Assembly: GCF_012726205.1 (NCBI RefSeq)
Contig: NZ_JAASAE010000005.1
Span: 186,001 to 250,000 of the forward strand
Direction of reading: 5' to 3'
DNA from: Rhodococcus sp. HNM0569
GTDB taxonomy: Bacteria > Actinomycetota > Actinomycetes > Mycobacteriales > Mycobacteriaceae
DNA length: 64,000 bases
Part shown: piece after piece, positions 54,856-63,894 of the stretch
Position numbering within the stretch: position 1 is the stretch's first letter
Layout: each line of letters begins with the position of its first letter
Translations under genes and position numbers: made by a program
The notes under the pieces: generated by a model
Told to the model about the DNA's origin: nothing
Seen by the model: only the letters and a program-made list of their open reading frames with translations
Database searches by the model: none

Positions 54856-55427
54856 GGCGTCGGAGGCGGTAAGGGGGTTCTGTTGGCAACGGCCTCGGGT
54901 AGACGGCATCCGGTATCGGCGCTGATTACCGCATTATCCAGGTTGAGGAACCGGACTGCTGTCCCTTCTCGGCTGTAGTACCGCAGATCTCGATTTCCCG
55001 GTTCGTCGTGGAAAGTCTCGAGCTCGGTGGCGCCCAGGGTTTCGGCGAGTGCGCGCGCTCGCTCCACAACTCGAGGCCACACACTTTCTGGTATCGGATC
55101 CTGGGCCACATAGGCTGGCAGCGCAACCAACTTGCCCTCGGTTTGGTCGTATGGCCGGTGGCAACCTGACTGAGTGCGACTGCGCTTCCATTCCCACTGC
55201 AAGTGAGGCGCGAGGGTCGTTATGTAGGCGCCGAGCTCTTCCGCAATGCGCTGTGCGTGGGATTCGGTGGCTTCGAGGGTGGGGAGTTCGGTGAGGCGTT
55301 GCGCGGCTGCCGCGGTGTCTTGTTCGCCGGTGGCTTCGTAGGGGTTCTTGGTCACGTCTCCACATCCTGTCAACGCTGCGGCAACTGCGAGGCCTGCCGC
55401 GACGGCGCGGGGCAGGGAGTACTTCAT
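54852..55427 (-). CDS. LppA-like lipoprotein, copy 3 of a tandem set
   Basis: This protein of 191 residues lacks the arginine-rich pre-signal stretch of the other two: MKYSLPRAVAAGLAVAAALT leads directly to the GC lipobox. The centre reads WEWKRSRTQSGCHRPYDQTE and ALPAYVAQDPIPESVWPRVV. The start overlaps the hydrolase stop by four bases, so it is the copy most tightly coupled to the hydrolase and may be the original partner. Two extracytoplasmic Cys in addition to the lipobox Cys are conserved in all copies. Confidence 0.83.
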   Translation of the reverse strand: MKYSLPRAVAAGLAVAAALTGCGDVTKNPYEATGEQDTAAAAQRLTELPTLEATESHAQRIAEELGAYITTLAPHLQWEWKRSRTQSGCHRPYDQTEGKLVALPAYVAQDPIPESVWPRVVERARALAETLGATELETFHDEPGNRDLRYYSREGTAVRFLNLDNAVISADTGCRLPEAVANRTPLPPPTP

Positions 55428-57109
55428 GCTGGGGCCAGTCCTTTCACGAGGTCGAGGAACCCGGTGGCAGGACCTGCCGATCCCACGACCGCCTTATCCG
55501 GCATGCCGCCCACGATCATCGCCGTGTTGTAGCCCGTCGTGCGGAGTTGGCCGTTGTCGCCGAGCCGCGGGTACTCGCTGTGCCCTGTGGCTCCCTCTCG
55601 AACGTCACCGCCTGGCAGTGTGATGGACTCGGTCTCGAGGTTGGTGAACCCGGGAATGTACCCGGGGCTGAGGCCGAAGCGGTTCAGGTGCGCTACCGGG
55701 TCGTCGTGCGCCGTCATCACGTATGCGTGGCCGGGTTCGACATTCAGTTTGCCGACGGCATCGTTGAATGGGCTGTGGCCGGTGTCCAGCCCCGGCGATC
55801 CGTACACCACCATGTCGTCGACGACGCCGGGCTCGGTCTGCTGGAGTGCCATGCCGGTGACCACGGAGCCGTACGAATGGCCCAGCGCGGTGAGATGAGG
55901 ATCCTCGGCGTTCGAGACGTCGAGGCCCTTGTAGAAGCTGGACAGAGCCGGGGCACCGGCTTTCGCGTTCCCCTCGGTAGCCACCTGCAGCGCGCCGGCG
56001 GCCTTGTCGTCGAGATCGCCGCTCAACTGCGGCGCGTCGTACCCGATCCAGGCCACAGAGGCAACCGACTCGGATGCGCGGCCATCCTTGTCGAGTCGCA
56101 ACTCCGCTTCGTCCTTGAGCCTCGACGCCTCGCCCACCATCGAATCCAACGAACCACCGACAGTGGTGTTCAGCCCCGGTGCCGCGACCGAGACGTGGTC
56201 GGATTCGTCGGGATTGCCGACGGCCACGGCGGCATGGGTCTGGGCGCCGCTCTCGGTGTCCAGAACCAACAGCATCCGGTTCGAGTCTTCGTCGAGCGTC
56301 TGTTTGATCGCATTCAGATCGTCGAGCTTGCCTGCCTTGTCGCCGCCGTGCGCGGCGCGTGCGAGTTCGTCGTCGAGCTTCATCTGGTTGTAGTGGTCGC
56401 GGTCGATCGCAGGCAGCCCGTCACGATTTCCGATGTACTGATCGTGCTCGTACAGCGCATCCTTCTCGGCAGGTGACAGCGTCTCCCACAGGTCGTGAAG
56501 CTGCTGCGGATCGGTGGGCAACTCGGCGTTCCCGTCCAGAATGCGCTGTACCGGACCACTGATCGTCCCCTCGGGACTGCTCTCGAGATCGGTCAGGTCG
56601 GTCCGCGCGTCCTGGATCGCTCGGGCTGCCTCGTTCTCGGCGGCGGCGAAGTCGGCCAGTTGCTGTTTGATGCGACTTTCGAGCCCCGCAGCCTGATCGT
56701 TGAGCTGCTGCTGCGTCATCGCCGCCAGGATCGAGACGTCGCTGCCCGGCATCGTGGGCGCCGTCACCGAGCCGTCGTCGGTCACCGACATGCCCGCGGC
56801 AGCCGCCTCGAGGTCCACGATCGCGAGCAGGGCGGTCCGGATGTCGCCGAGGCGGGCGCCGAAACTCGAGTACTGTTCGGCGAGCGCAACGACGGCGGTG
56901 TCGATATGTGTGCCGGCCAACTTCTCCGACAGCGCCCGCGCCGACGCAGCCGCCGCGGCGTCACCCTGCCAACCGCTCGCGACGCCGTCAACGGCGCGTT
57001 CCATCCGGCCCACCTGGTCGGCGAAGTCCGAATTCTTCGCGAGCAACTCTCGGCCGAACGAGACCATGGTGTCGGGCCTGCAGCCGCGCACATGCGCGAT
57101 CCCGGGCAT
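55424..57109 (-). CDS. Type VII secretion-associated alpha/beta hydrolase (DUF1023)
   Basis: This protein of 561 residues starts at ATG 57109, one base inside the stop of the EspC-like gene. The first 200 residues are helical and WXG/LXG-like (RELLAKNSDFADQVGRMERA, VDGVASGWQGDAAAAASARA). The DUF1023 domain follows, with YIGNRDGLPAIDRDHYNQMK, the nucleophile elbow ALGHSYGSVVTG and DDMVVYGSPGLD. The catalytic Ser is in GHSYGS and a likely His is in TGHSEYPRL. From memory Rv2542 next to lppA-lppB is the M. tuberculosis equivalent. It is probably an exported lipase or esterase-like effector. Confidence 0.85.
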   Translation of the reverse strand: MPGIAHVRGCRPDTMVSFGRELLAKNSDFADQVGRMERAVDGVASGWQGDAAAAASARALSEKLAGTHIDTAVVALAEQYSSFGARLGDIRTALLAIVDLEAAAAGMSVTDDGSVTAPTMPGSDVSILAAMTQQQLNDQAAGLESRIKQQLADFAAAENEAARAIQDARTDLTDLESSPEGTISGPVQRILDGNAELPTDPQQLHDLWETLSPAEKDALYEHDQYIGNRDGLPAIDRDHYNQMKLDDELARAAHGGDKAGKLDDLNAIKQTLDEDSNRMLLVLDTESGAQTHAAVAVGNPDESDHVSVAAPGLNTTVGGSLDSMVGEASRLKDEAELRLDKDGRASESVASVAWIGYDAPQLSGDLDDKAAGALQVATEGNAKAGAPALSSFYKGLDVSNAEDPHLTALGHSYGSVVTGMALQQTEPGVVDDMVVYGSPGLDTGHSPFNDAVGKLNVEPGHAYVMTAHDDPVAHLNRFGLSPGYIPGFTNLETESITLPGGDVREGATGHSEYPRLGDNGQLRTTGYNTAMIVGGMPDKAVVGSAGPATGFLDLVKGLAPA

Positions 57110-57411
57110 CAGAGTCCGCTCTCGTAGCTGTGCAACTGACCGGCGAAGGCGCTGTCCACCGACTCGTAGCTGCTCGCCGTCGCGTCGCACGCCGTCGACA
57201 TCTGCCGGATACTCGCCCCGATATGCCGGTACGCATCCAGCACCGCGGTGGTGGACTGTTCGGTGGCGGGCGCGATCGGTGAGCCAGGCATCGTGACCGT
57301 CGCGGTGACCGCGATGCCCTCGATCGTGTCCGAAACGCCCGACAGTGTCCCTGCGAGTGTGCGAAGCGCATCCGCGTCGGCTTTCAGAAGATCCCCCACC
57401 GTGCCCCCCAT
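57109..57411 (-). CDS. EspC/WXG100-like type VII secretion partner
   Basis: This 100-residue, all-helical protein has no signal peptide: LLKADADALRTLAGTLSGVS and DTIEGIAVTATVTMPGSPI, then YRHIGASIRQMSTACDATAS and SYESVDSAFAGQL. The length and layout match the EspC-like partners encoded just before large type VII substrates. It overlaps the hydrolase start and is the first gene of a six-gene minus-strand run ending with the EbfC-like gene. It likely pairs with the helical N-terminus of the hydrolase for export. Confidence 0.72.
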   Translation of the reverse strand: MGGTVGDLLKADADALRTLAGTLSGVSDTIEGIAVTATVTMPGSPIAPATEQSTTAVLDAYRHIGASIRQMSTACDATASSYESVDSAFAGQLHSYESGL

Positions 57412-57487
57412 TCGAGTCCCCGGGTGCCCCCACTCGGGTGTCGCCCAGGCAGACTACCAGGGCATCCGCCACGTCGGCGCCCGAAAA

Positions 57488-57514
57488 GGGGCCGAGCTCG
57501 GTGAGCTCGGCCCC
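57488..57514 (-). terminator. Rho-independent terminator of the thioredoxin gene
   Basis: A 12-bp perfect stem (57488-57499 with 57503-57514) with a three-base loop is followed on the minus strand by TTTT. It lies 37 bases after the thioredoxin stop. Confidence 0.85.
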
Positions 57515-57551
57515 TGTGGTGCCGGAACGCCGGGGCGTCAGAACGCAGGCG

Positions 57552-57923
57552 TCACTCGGCGCCGCTGCTCTGCTCCGCGATCTGCTTGCGCACCTCGTCC
57601 ATGTCGAGCGCCTTGACCTGCGTGACGAGGTCCTCGAGCGCGGCGGGCGGAAGGGCGCCCGCCTGGTTGAACACGAGAACGCCCTCGCGGAAGGCCATGA
57701 TCGTGGGGATCGAGCGGATGTTCGCGGCCTGCGCGATGCCCTGCTCGGCCTCCGTGTCGACCTTGCCGTGCACGACGTCGGGATGCTCCTCCGACGACGC
57801 CTCGTAGGTCGGGGCGAAGGAGCGGCACGGGCCGCACCACGACGCCCAGAAGTCGACGAGCACGACGTCGTTGCCGGTCACGATGTCGTCGAAGTTCTGC
57901 TGCGTGAGTGTCTGGGTTGCCAC
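57552..57923 (-). CDS. Thioredoxin
   Basis: This 123-residue protein has the catalytic WCGPC at 29-33 in VLVDFWASWCGPC and the cis-Pro segment RSIPTIMAFREG. GTG 57923 follows a good ribosome site (gaaagga). The tail after residue 105 is slightly longer than in E. coli thioredoxin. It reduces disulfides in cytoplasmic proteins. It is a single-gene unit with its own terminator. Confidence 0.93.
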   Translation of the reverse strand: MATQTLTQQNFDDIVTGNDVVLVDFWASWCGPCRSFAPTYEASSEEHPDVVHGKVDTEAEQGIAQAANIRSIPTIMAFREGVLVFNQAGALPPAALEDLVTQVKALDMDEVRKQIAEQSSGAE

Positions 57924-58099
57924 GGGGTTCCTTTCGTCGTGCGGACATCTCCGCGTCAGGTCGGTGGCGGACACGGCTCGGAGGTGGCACACCTCATGCC
58001 GTACGCCTGCCTCTCGACCGACTCAACACCGTCTGCGGCGTGATTGTTCCGATTGTCCCCGACACGGCGGTGCCGTGCCGGAAGACCACGAACGTCGGC

Positions 58100-59113
58100 T
58101 CAGGCCGGCTGCTCGAGCTCGCTCGCGCGGAAGGTGCGACGGTAGGCCTGCGGGCTGGTGTGTCGCAACCGGGCGAAGTGCTGGCGGAGCACCGCGGCGC
58201 CGCCGAAGCCGACTCGATCGGCGATGGTCTCGACGGGCAGATCGGTGTTCTCCAGGAGGTCCTGTGCCGCGTACACGCGCTGGTCTGCGATCCATCGAGC
58301 GGGAGTGGTCCCCGTCTCGGCCTGGAAGCGACGAGCGAACGTCCGCGGCGACATCGCCGCCTTGGCGGCGAGAGCGGCAACGCTCGTGGTGGTGGCGAGA
58401 TTCGCCGTGATCCAGTCCAGCAGCGGCGACAACGAATCGTCGGAGCATTCGGGCAACGGCATCGCGACGTACTGTGCCTGGCCGCCGTCGCGGTGCGGCG
58501 GCACGACCATGCGCCGCGCGATGGTGTTCGCCACCCGCGCACCGTCCTCCTTGCGGACGATGTGGAGCAGCAGGTCGATGCCTGCCGCGGTGCCCGCGCT
58601 GGTGAGCACCGGATCGTCGTCGACGTAGAGGACGTCGGGGTCGACATGTGCGGACGGGAATCTGGCAGCGAGTGCGGCCGCGTGCATCCAGTGCGTGGTG
58701 CACCGCCTACCGTCCAGCAGGCCCGCCGCGCCGAGGACGAAGGCACCGGTACACAGGCTCGCAACGCGGGCGCCGCGGTCCACGGCCTCACGCAATTTCG
58801 CGTGCAGCGGTGCGAGGCACGAGTCCGGTGCGTGGTCGCTCGGCGCACAGATCATGGTCCCTCCCGGGTCGATCTCCTCGCCGCCTGCGGGGACGACGAC
58901 CAGATCGGCCTCGTCGAGGAGATCGAGATCGTGTGGGACGTCGATCGCGTACCCGTAACGCGTGCGGACGGGCTCCGGGGACGCCGCGACGAGAGAGAAG
59001 TCGTAGACGGGAAGGCCCTGATCGGACCGGTCGAAGCCGAACACCTCGCACACGACGCCGAGTTCGAACATCTCGACGCGCGGAGGCAGGGGTACCACGA
59101 CCTTCTGCACCAT
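58100..59113 (-). CDS. GlxA-type transcriptional regulator (DJ-1/PfpI-like plus AraC HTH)
   Basis: In this protein of 337 residues, the N-terminal 190 form a DJ-1/PfpI-like domain with VVVPAGGEEID and ASLCTGAFVLGAAGLLDGRR, where Cys is in the nucleophile position. An AraC-type domain follows with TTTSVAALAAKAAMSPRTFA and NTDLPVETIADRVGFGGAAV, and the RHTSPQAYRR ending. Members often control catabolism of amines or choline-type compounds. The target here is unknown; the divergent small gene and the thioredoxin gene are the only neighbours. Confidence 0.93.
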   Translation of the reverse strand: MVQKVVVPLPPRVEMFELGVVCEVFGFDRSDQGLPVYDFSLVAASPEPVRTRYGYAIDVPHDLDLLDEADLVVVPAGGEEIDPGGTMICAPSDHAPDSCLAPLHAKLREAVDRGARVASLCTGAFVLGAAGLLDGRRCTTHWMHAAALAARFPSAHVDPDVLYVDDDPVLTSAGTAAGIDLLLHIVRKEDGARVANTIARRMVVPPHRDGGQAQYVAMPLPECSDDSLSPLLDWITANLATTTSVAALAAKAAMSPRTFARRFQAETGTTPARWIADQRVYAAQDLLENTDLPVETIADRVGFGGAAVLRQHFARLRHTSPQAYRRTFRASELEQPA

Positions 59114-59215
59114 GTACCCGAGTATGGCGGAACACCGGCATCTGTGGCAGGAAAACGACGGGGAATGTCGTTTGTGCCACTTTCCGGCGCGTGCCGCCGA
59201 GTCGAAGCTGGGGGC

Positions 59216-59350
59216 ATGATCATTCTCGCGCTGGTCACAGCACTTTTCGTGGCCCTCGACCTCGCGGTTCTGCTCGACGGGCGGGGCCGCCGAGGCGTAC
59301 TTCCCGACACCCACCTCGACTCGTCACCGCACGGCGATCTCCGGTTCTGA
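59216..59350 (+). CDS. Small membrane peptide
   Basis: This 44-residue protein consists of a single N-terminal hydrophobic helix (IILALVTALFVALDLAVLL) and a charged tail. It is divergent from the GlxA-type gene. The purine stretch gaagctggggg precedes the ATG. Coding is supported only by this architecture; it could also be chance. Confidence 0.45.
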   Translation: MIILALVTALFVALDLAVLLDGRGRRGVLPDTHLDSSPHGDLRF

Positions 59351-59358
59351 CCGGTCCG

Positions 59359-59889
59359 TCACGGCGGCGGTGTGAGCAGCCACTCGCGTTTCGCGTCGCC
59401 GTCCCACCGGCGCAGTGCCACGCCGTGGCCGTCGAGGTCGTCGCCGCCGACGGTCGTGACCACCTCGCCGAGCCGATCCGCCCGCACGCGCCGCGACAGC
59501 GTCACATGCGGTGTCCAGTGCCCCGGTGCGATGTGCGGCGGTATCCGCGGCTTTTCTCCCGTGCCGACGGCGACGTCGAACACACTGCGCTGCAAGGACA
59601 ACAAGCTCGCGGTCGGGACCACCTGGCGCGCGACCGTGACGTGCCTGCTGCCGAAACAGATCAGGCCGCCGAGACGGATGGGCAGCGACTGCGGCGAGAA
59701 CGCTCGCCGCAGCGCTTCTTCGGCCTCGTCGGGAATCGCGTGCGCCACGAACAGCGTGACGTGCGGCCGGTTCGACTCGGCCTGCACCCGATGCAGGCTC
59801 GCGATGCCGCGGTCCCACAACGCAGCCCACTGCGCGCGCACGGCCGCGTCCGTATCGGGATCGAGGAGTAGTTCCACCGACTGAACCAT
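59359..59889 (-). CDS. 2'-5' RNA ligase/phosphoesterase superfamily protein
   Basis: This 176-residue protein has the two HxT motifs of the family, RPHVTLFV near residue 42 and WTPHVTLSRR near 125, placed one in each half. Members act on 2',3'-cyclic phosphates or 2'-5' linkages; the biological role in actinobacteria is not known. Its start codon is only 11 bases from the start of the divergent dehydrogenase gene, so one of the two promoters must lie within the other gene, or one start is later than given. Confidence 0.88.
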   Translation of the reverse strand: MVQSVELLLDPDTDAAVRAQWAALWDRGIASLHRVQAESNRPHVTLFVAHAIPDEAEEALRRAFSPQSLPIRLGGLICFGSRHVTVARQVVPTASLLSLQRSVFDVAVGTGEKPRIPPHIAPGHWTPHVTLSRRVRADRLGEVVTTVGGDDLDGHGVALRRWDGDAKREWLLTPPP

Positions 59890-59900
59890 GGTGCGTAATC

Positions 59901-61046
59901 ATGGCTCCCATGACGCGCGAGGTGGGAGTGAATCGCAGCAGCGGCGGCAACGACATCGGAGGCGGCGAGAAGGCGACCCGGGTACGCATCGGCCGCATCG
60001 ACGGCGACGGCATCGGGCACGAGGTCGTGCCCGCCGCGGTGGCAGTCGTCGAATCCGCGGCCGCGGCGATCGGTGGCGTCGAGATCGACTGGGTGCCACT
60101 CGTGATCGGACACGACGCGATCGAGCGGTTCGACACGCCGCTGCCGGACGCGACGCTCGACGCGCTGACCGAGCTCGACGCGTGGATCCTCGGCCCCCAC
60201 GACAACGTGTCCTATCCCGAGCGCTTCCGGGACACTCCGGCGCCCGGAGGCGCCATCCGGAAACGGTTCGGGCTGTACGCGAATGTGCGGCCGGCGCGCG
60301 CGTTCGAGCACGTGCGGGCGACGGTCCCCGGCATGGACCTCGTGATCGTCCGGGAGAACAGCGAAGGCCTCTATGCCGACCGGAACATGGCGCGCGGCAG
60401 CGGTGAGTTCATGCCGACCGCCGACGTCGCGCTCGCGGTCGGTGTCGTCACGAGGGCCGCGACCGAGCGCATCGCGCGTGTCGCGTTCGCACTCGCGCGG
60501 AAAAGGCGCAGACGCGTCACGATCGTCCACAAGGCGAACGTCCTGGCGATGACCACGGGGCTGTTCCTGCACGTGTGCCGTGAGGTCGCCGCCGACTATC
60601 CCGACGTGCAGGTCGACGACGAGCACGTCGACGCGATGGCCGCACTGCTCGTGCGCCGTGGCGGCGATTTCGACGTCGTGGTCACCGAAAACCTGTTCGG
60701 CGACATCCTGTCGGATCTCGCGGGGGAGTTGTCGGGCTCGCTCGGCACCGCGCCGTCGATCAACGCGTCCGGCACGCAGGTGATGGCGCAGGCGGCGCAC
60801 GGCGCGGCGCCGGATATCGCAGGACACAATCGGGCCAATCCCACCGCGATCATGCTGTCCGCGGCGATGATGCTCGACCACCTCGCACTCGCGCGCGGCG
60901 ACCGACGGCTCGCGGAGGTCGCCGCGCGCGTCGAGCGTGCGGTGCGCGAGACGATCTCGTCCGGTGTCGCCACCGCGGACCTCGGTGGCGGCGCGTCGAC
61001 CGGCGAGTTCACCGAGACCGTGTGTGCACGCGCCCGCCGGTGGTGA
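59901..61046 (+). CDS. Isocitrate/isopropylmalate dehydrogenase family protein
   Basis: This 381-residue enzyme has RIDGDGIGHEV, the AIRKRFGLYANVRPAR substrate segment, IVRENSEGLY with the catalytic Tyr, HKANVLAMTTGLF with the catalytic Lys and VVTENLFGDILSDLAGEL with metal-binding Asp residues. It performs NAD(P)-dependent oxidative decarboxylation of a 2-hydroxy acid. The S-loop ENSEGLY is closer to isocitrate or tartrate-type than to LeuB enzymes, so the substrate is open. The first 27 residues are extra; a later GTG is possible. Confidence 0.9.
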   Translation: MAPMTREVGVNRSSGGNDIGGGEKATRVRIGRIDGDGIGHEVVPAAVAVVESAAAAIGGVEIDWVPLVIGHDAIERFDTPLPDATLDALTELDAWILGPHDNVSYPERFRDTPAPGGAIRKRFGLYANVRPARAFEHVRATVPGMDLVIVRENSEGLYADRNMARGSGEFMPTADVALAVGVVTRAATERIARVAFALARKRRRRVTIVHKANVLAMTTGLFLHVCREVAADYPDVQVDDEHVDAMAALLVRRGGDFDVVVTENLFGDILSDLAGELSGSLGTAPSINASGTQVMAQAAHGAAPDIAGHNRANPTAIMLSAAMMLDHLALARGDRRLAEVAARVERAVRETISSGVATADLGGGASTGEFTETVCARARRW

Positions 61047-61149
61047 ACTGGACACGGTGACCATCCCGGTGCGGGCGGCCCGACGCTGCTGGTTTCCGCC
61101 GTCCCCGGACGGGCCGATACGATCTGCGAGTCGTCAGGAGGAAAGTTCA

Positions 61150-62064
61150 GTGATCCGCATGTCTTCGTCGCGTCCACACGCACGTCGTGCGTGGGCCGCG
61201 CTCGTGGGCATCGCGATCCTCGCGACGGCCGCGTGCGTCGACAACACCGCCGCCGAGATGCCGGGCGTCGACGCGGCGCCCGTCGAGGTCGAGGCGGTTC
61301 CGGACATCGCGTCCCGGCTGCCGGCGCCGGTGGCATCGTCGGGAGTCCTGCGGGTGGGCGTCAACGTCCCGTATGCGCCCAACGAGTTCAAGGACCCCAA
61401 CGGCGAGATCGTGGGCTTCGACGTCGACCTCATGAATGCGCTTGCGTCCGTCCTCGGTCTCACCGCGCAGTTCAACGAGGCGGACTTCGACCGCATCATC
61501 CCCGCGGTCGAGGCCGGTACTTACGACCTCGGGATGTCGTCGTTCACCGACACGAAGGAACGCGAGGAGACCGTAGACTTCGTGACCTACTACCACGCGG
61601 GCAGTCAGTGGGTACAGCCCCCGGGCGGCGACGTCGACCCGGAGAACGCGTGCGGTCTGCGGGTCGCGGTGCAGACGGCGACGAGCCAGGATCTCGAAGA
61701 GCTGCCCGCACGCAACCAGGAGTGCCTCGACGCGGGGCGGCCCGCCATCGACATCCTCAAGTACGACAGCCAGGACGACGCCGCGCAGGCGGTCGCGCTC
61801 GGACGTGTCGATGCGATGTCGGCCGATTCGCCGGTCGCCGCGTACGCGGTCGAGCGTGGCGACGGACAGCTCGAACTGACCGGCGGTGTCTTCGACGCCG
61901 CCCCGTACGGGTGGGCGGTGGCGAAAGGGTCGCCGCTCGCACCGGTGCTGCGCGACGCGATGCAGCACCTGATCGACGACGGCGCCTATCGCACGATCGC
62001 GGAGAACTGGGGAGTCGAGAACGGGCTCGTCGAAACCTCCGTCGTCAACGGCGCCACCAGCTGA
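61150..62064 (+). CDS. Polar amino acid ABC transporter substrate-binding lipoprotein
   Basis: This 304-residue family 3 binding protein has a lipobox signal peptide (ALVGIAILATAAC) and the typical segments VGVNVPYAPNEFKDPNGEIV, GFDVDLMNALASVLGL, DFDRIIPAVEAGTYDLGMSS and FTDTKEREETVDFV. GTG 61150 follows aggagg by seven bases. It starts a three-gene operon with the permease and ATPase. Ligand is likely a polar amino acid such as glutamate, glutamine or arginine. Confidence 0.93.
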   Translation: MIRMSSSRPHARRAWAALVGIAILATAACVDNTAAEMPGVDAAPVEVEAVPDIASRLPAPVASSGVLRVGVNVPYAPNEFKDPNGEIVGFDVDLMNALASVLGLTAQFNEADFDRIIPAVEAGTYDLGMSSFTDTKEREETVDFVTYYHAGSQWVQPPGGDVDPENACGLRVAVQTATSQDLEELPARNQECLDAGRPAIDILKYDSQDDAAQAVALGRVDAMSADSPVAAYAVERGDGQLELTGGVFDAAPYGWAVAKGSPLAPVLRDAMQHLIDDGAYRTIAENWGVENGLVETSVVNGATS

Positions 62065-62087
62065 CCCCCGACCGTGAGTGACGTGCC

Positions 62088-63035
62088 GTGACTGAATCCT
62101 CCCGACCAGACAACTCCGCCGGTGCAGTGCCCGCTTCGGCGACCATCGAAGCGGTGCCGCTGCGGCGCCCCGGCAGGTGGGTCGCGGCCGTCGTCGTGGT
62201 GGCGCTGCTCGCGCTGTTCGTCTACGGGGCCGCCACCAACCCTGCCTACCGGTGGGACACCTACGCGCAGTACCTGTTCGACGCGCGGGTGTCCGAGGCC
62301 GCGCTCGTCACGATCGAGCTGACCGTCCTCGCGATGGTGATCGCGGTCGTCCTCGGCGTGATCATCGCGGTCATGCGGCTGTCGCCGAACCCCGTGCTGC
62401 GCGGCGCCGCGTGGGGCTATCTGTGGGTCTTCCGCGGTACGCCGGTGTACGTCCAACTCGTGTTCTGGGGCCTGTTCCCGTCGATCTACAAGCAGATCGA
62501 CCTCGGCGTGCCGTTCGGGCCGACCTTCGCGAGCTTCGACATCCAGTCGCTCAACCAGGCGTTCCTGTTCGCGGTGATCGGCCTCGGTCTCAACGAGGCC
62601 GCGTACATGGCCGAGATCGTCCGCGCGGGTATCAACTCGGTGCCGGAGGGACAGACCGAGGCGTCCGTGGCGCTCGGCATGTCGTGGCCCCAGACGATGC
62701 GCCGCACGGTCCTGCCGCAGGCGATGCGGGTGATCATCCCGCCGACGGGCAACGAGCTGATCGGCATGCTCAAGACGACATCCCTGGTCGCGGCCATCCC
62801 GTTCACGCTCGACCTCTACGGCCGCGTGCGCGACATCTCGGGCGCGAACTTCCAGCCGATTCCGCTGCTCCTCGTCGCCGCGACGTGGTATCTCGCGATC
62901 ACGAGCGTGCTGATGGTCGGCCAGCACTATCTCGAGCGGTACTACTCGAAGGGCATGTCGCGTCAGTTGACGGCACGCCAGCAGCGGGCGGCAGACAACC
63001 TCCGCGCCAAGCCCATGGGAGACGAGCCGAAGTGA
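62088..63035 (+). CDS. Polar amino acid ABC transporter permease
   Basis: This protein of 315 residues has about five membrane segments after a 30-residue cytoplasmic lead. The family landmarks are [54 protein letters not shown] and [21 protein letters not shown] sequence ([17 protein letters not shown]). The conserved EAA loop is EASVALGMS. It carries a 30-residue basic C-terminal tail. Its stop overlaps the ATPase start. Confidence 0.94.
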   Translation: MTESSRPDNSAGAVPASATIEAVPLRRPGRWVAAVVVVALLALFVYGAATNPAYRWDTYAQYLFDARVSEAALVTIELTVLAMVIAVVLGVIIAVMRLSPNPVLRGAAWGYLWVFRGTPVYVQLVFWGLFPSIYKQIDLGVPFGPTFASFDIQSLNQAFLFAVIGLGLNEAAYMAEIVRAGINSVPEGQTEASVALGMSWPQTMRRTVLPQAMRVIIPPTGNELIGMLKTTSLVAAIPFTLDLYGRVRDISGANFQPIPLLLVAATWYLAITSVLMVGQHYLERYYSKGMSRQLTARQQRAADNLRAKPMGDEPK

Positions 63036-63832
63036 GCCAGACGAACCCGAACGAGGCATCCCCGAACCCGGCGCGGCCGATGGTGCGAGCCGAAGGCGTC
63101 CGGAAGAACTTCGGCACCCTCGAGGTGCTCAAGGGCATCTCGCTCGAGGTGCAGCGCGGCCAGGTGCTGTGCATCATCGGGCCGTCCGGTTCCGGCAAGT
63201 CGACCTTCCTGCGCTGCATCAACCACCTCGAGAAGATCAACGCGGGCCGCCTGTACGTCGACGGCGAACTCGTCGGCTACCGCGAGAAGAACGACAAGCT
63301 CTACGAGTTGCACCCGCGGGAGGCCGCGCGCCAGCGCCGCGACATCGGGATGGTCTTCCAGCACTTCAATCTGTTTCCGCATCGCACCGTGCTCGAGAAC
63401 GTGATCGAAGCGCCGATCCAGGTGAAGAAGGTCGCCAAGCGCGACGCCGAGGCCACGGCGCAGGATCTGCTCGCGCGGGTCGGGTTGAGCGACAAGGCGG
63501 GCGTGTACCCGGCGCAACTGTCCGGTGGACAACAGCAGCGTGTCGCGATCGCGCGCGCCCTCGCGATGGATCCCAAGCTGATGCTGTTCGACGAGCCGAC
63601 CTCGGCGCTCGACCCCGAACTGGTCGGCGAGGTGCTGGGTGCGATGAAGCGGCTCGCGTCGGACGGCATGACGATGGTCGTCGTCACGCACGAGATGGGC
63701 TTCGCCCGCGAGGTCGCCGACCAACTCGTGTTCATGGACGGGGGAGTGGTCGTGGAAGCGGGCCCGCCACGCGAGGTGCTCGAGAACCCGCAGCACGAGC
63801 GCACGAAGACCTTCCTGTCGCGGCTGCTCTGA
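63032..63832 (+). CDS. Polar amino acid ABC transporter ATPase, GlnQ type
   Basis: This 266-residue ATPase has Walker [10 protein letters not shown], the Q-loop [17 protein letters not shown], signature [16 protein letters not shown], Walker [15 protein letters not shown] and switch [15 protein letters not shown] 15-residue insert ([16 protein letters not shown]) precedes the Q-loop, common in this subgroup. GTG 63032 overlaps the permease stop. Confidence 0.95.
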   Translation: MSQTNPNEASPNPARPMVRAEGVRKNFGTLEVLKGISLEVQRGQVLCIIGPSGSGKSTFLRCINHLEKINAGRLYVDGELVGYREKNDKLYELHPREAARQRRDIGMVFQHFNLFPHRTVLENVIEAPIQVKKVAKRDAEATAQDLLARVGLSDKAGVYPAQLSGGQQQRVAIARALAMDPKLMLFDEPTSALDPELVGEVLGAMKRLASDGMTMVVVTHEMGFAREVADQLVFMDGGVVVEAGPPREVLENPQHERTKTFLSRLL

Positions 63833-63878
63833 CCGTCCCGGTCGCGTGTGCTCTGACCCGCCCCGGTCGCGTGTGCTC
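63825..63878. repeat. Short tandem repeat at the end of the transporter operon
   Basis: A unit of 24-25 bases (TGCTCTGACCGTCCCGGTCG... at 63825-63848) is repeated with two differences at 63849-63873 and partly at 63874-63878. The first copy includes the ATPase stop codon. It looks like a small slippage duplication; no hairpin of note. Confidence 0.7.
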
Positions 63879-63894
63879 GAGGTCCCCCGGTGTG

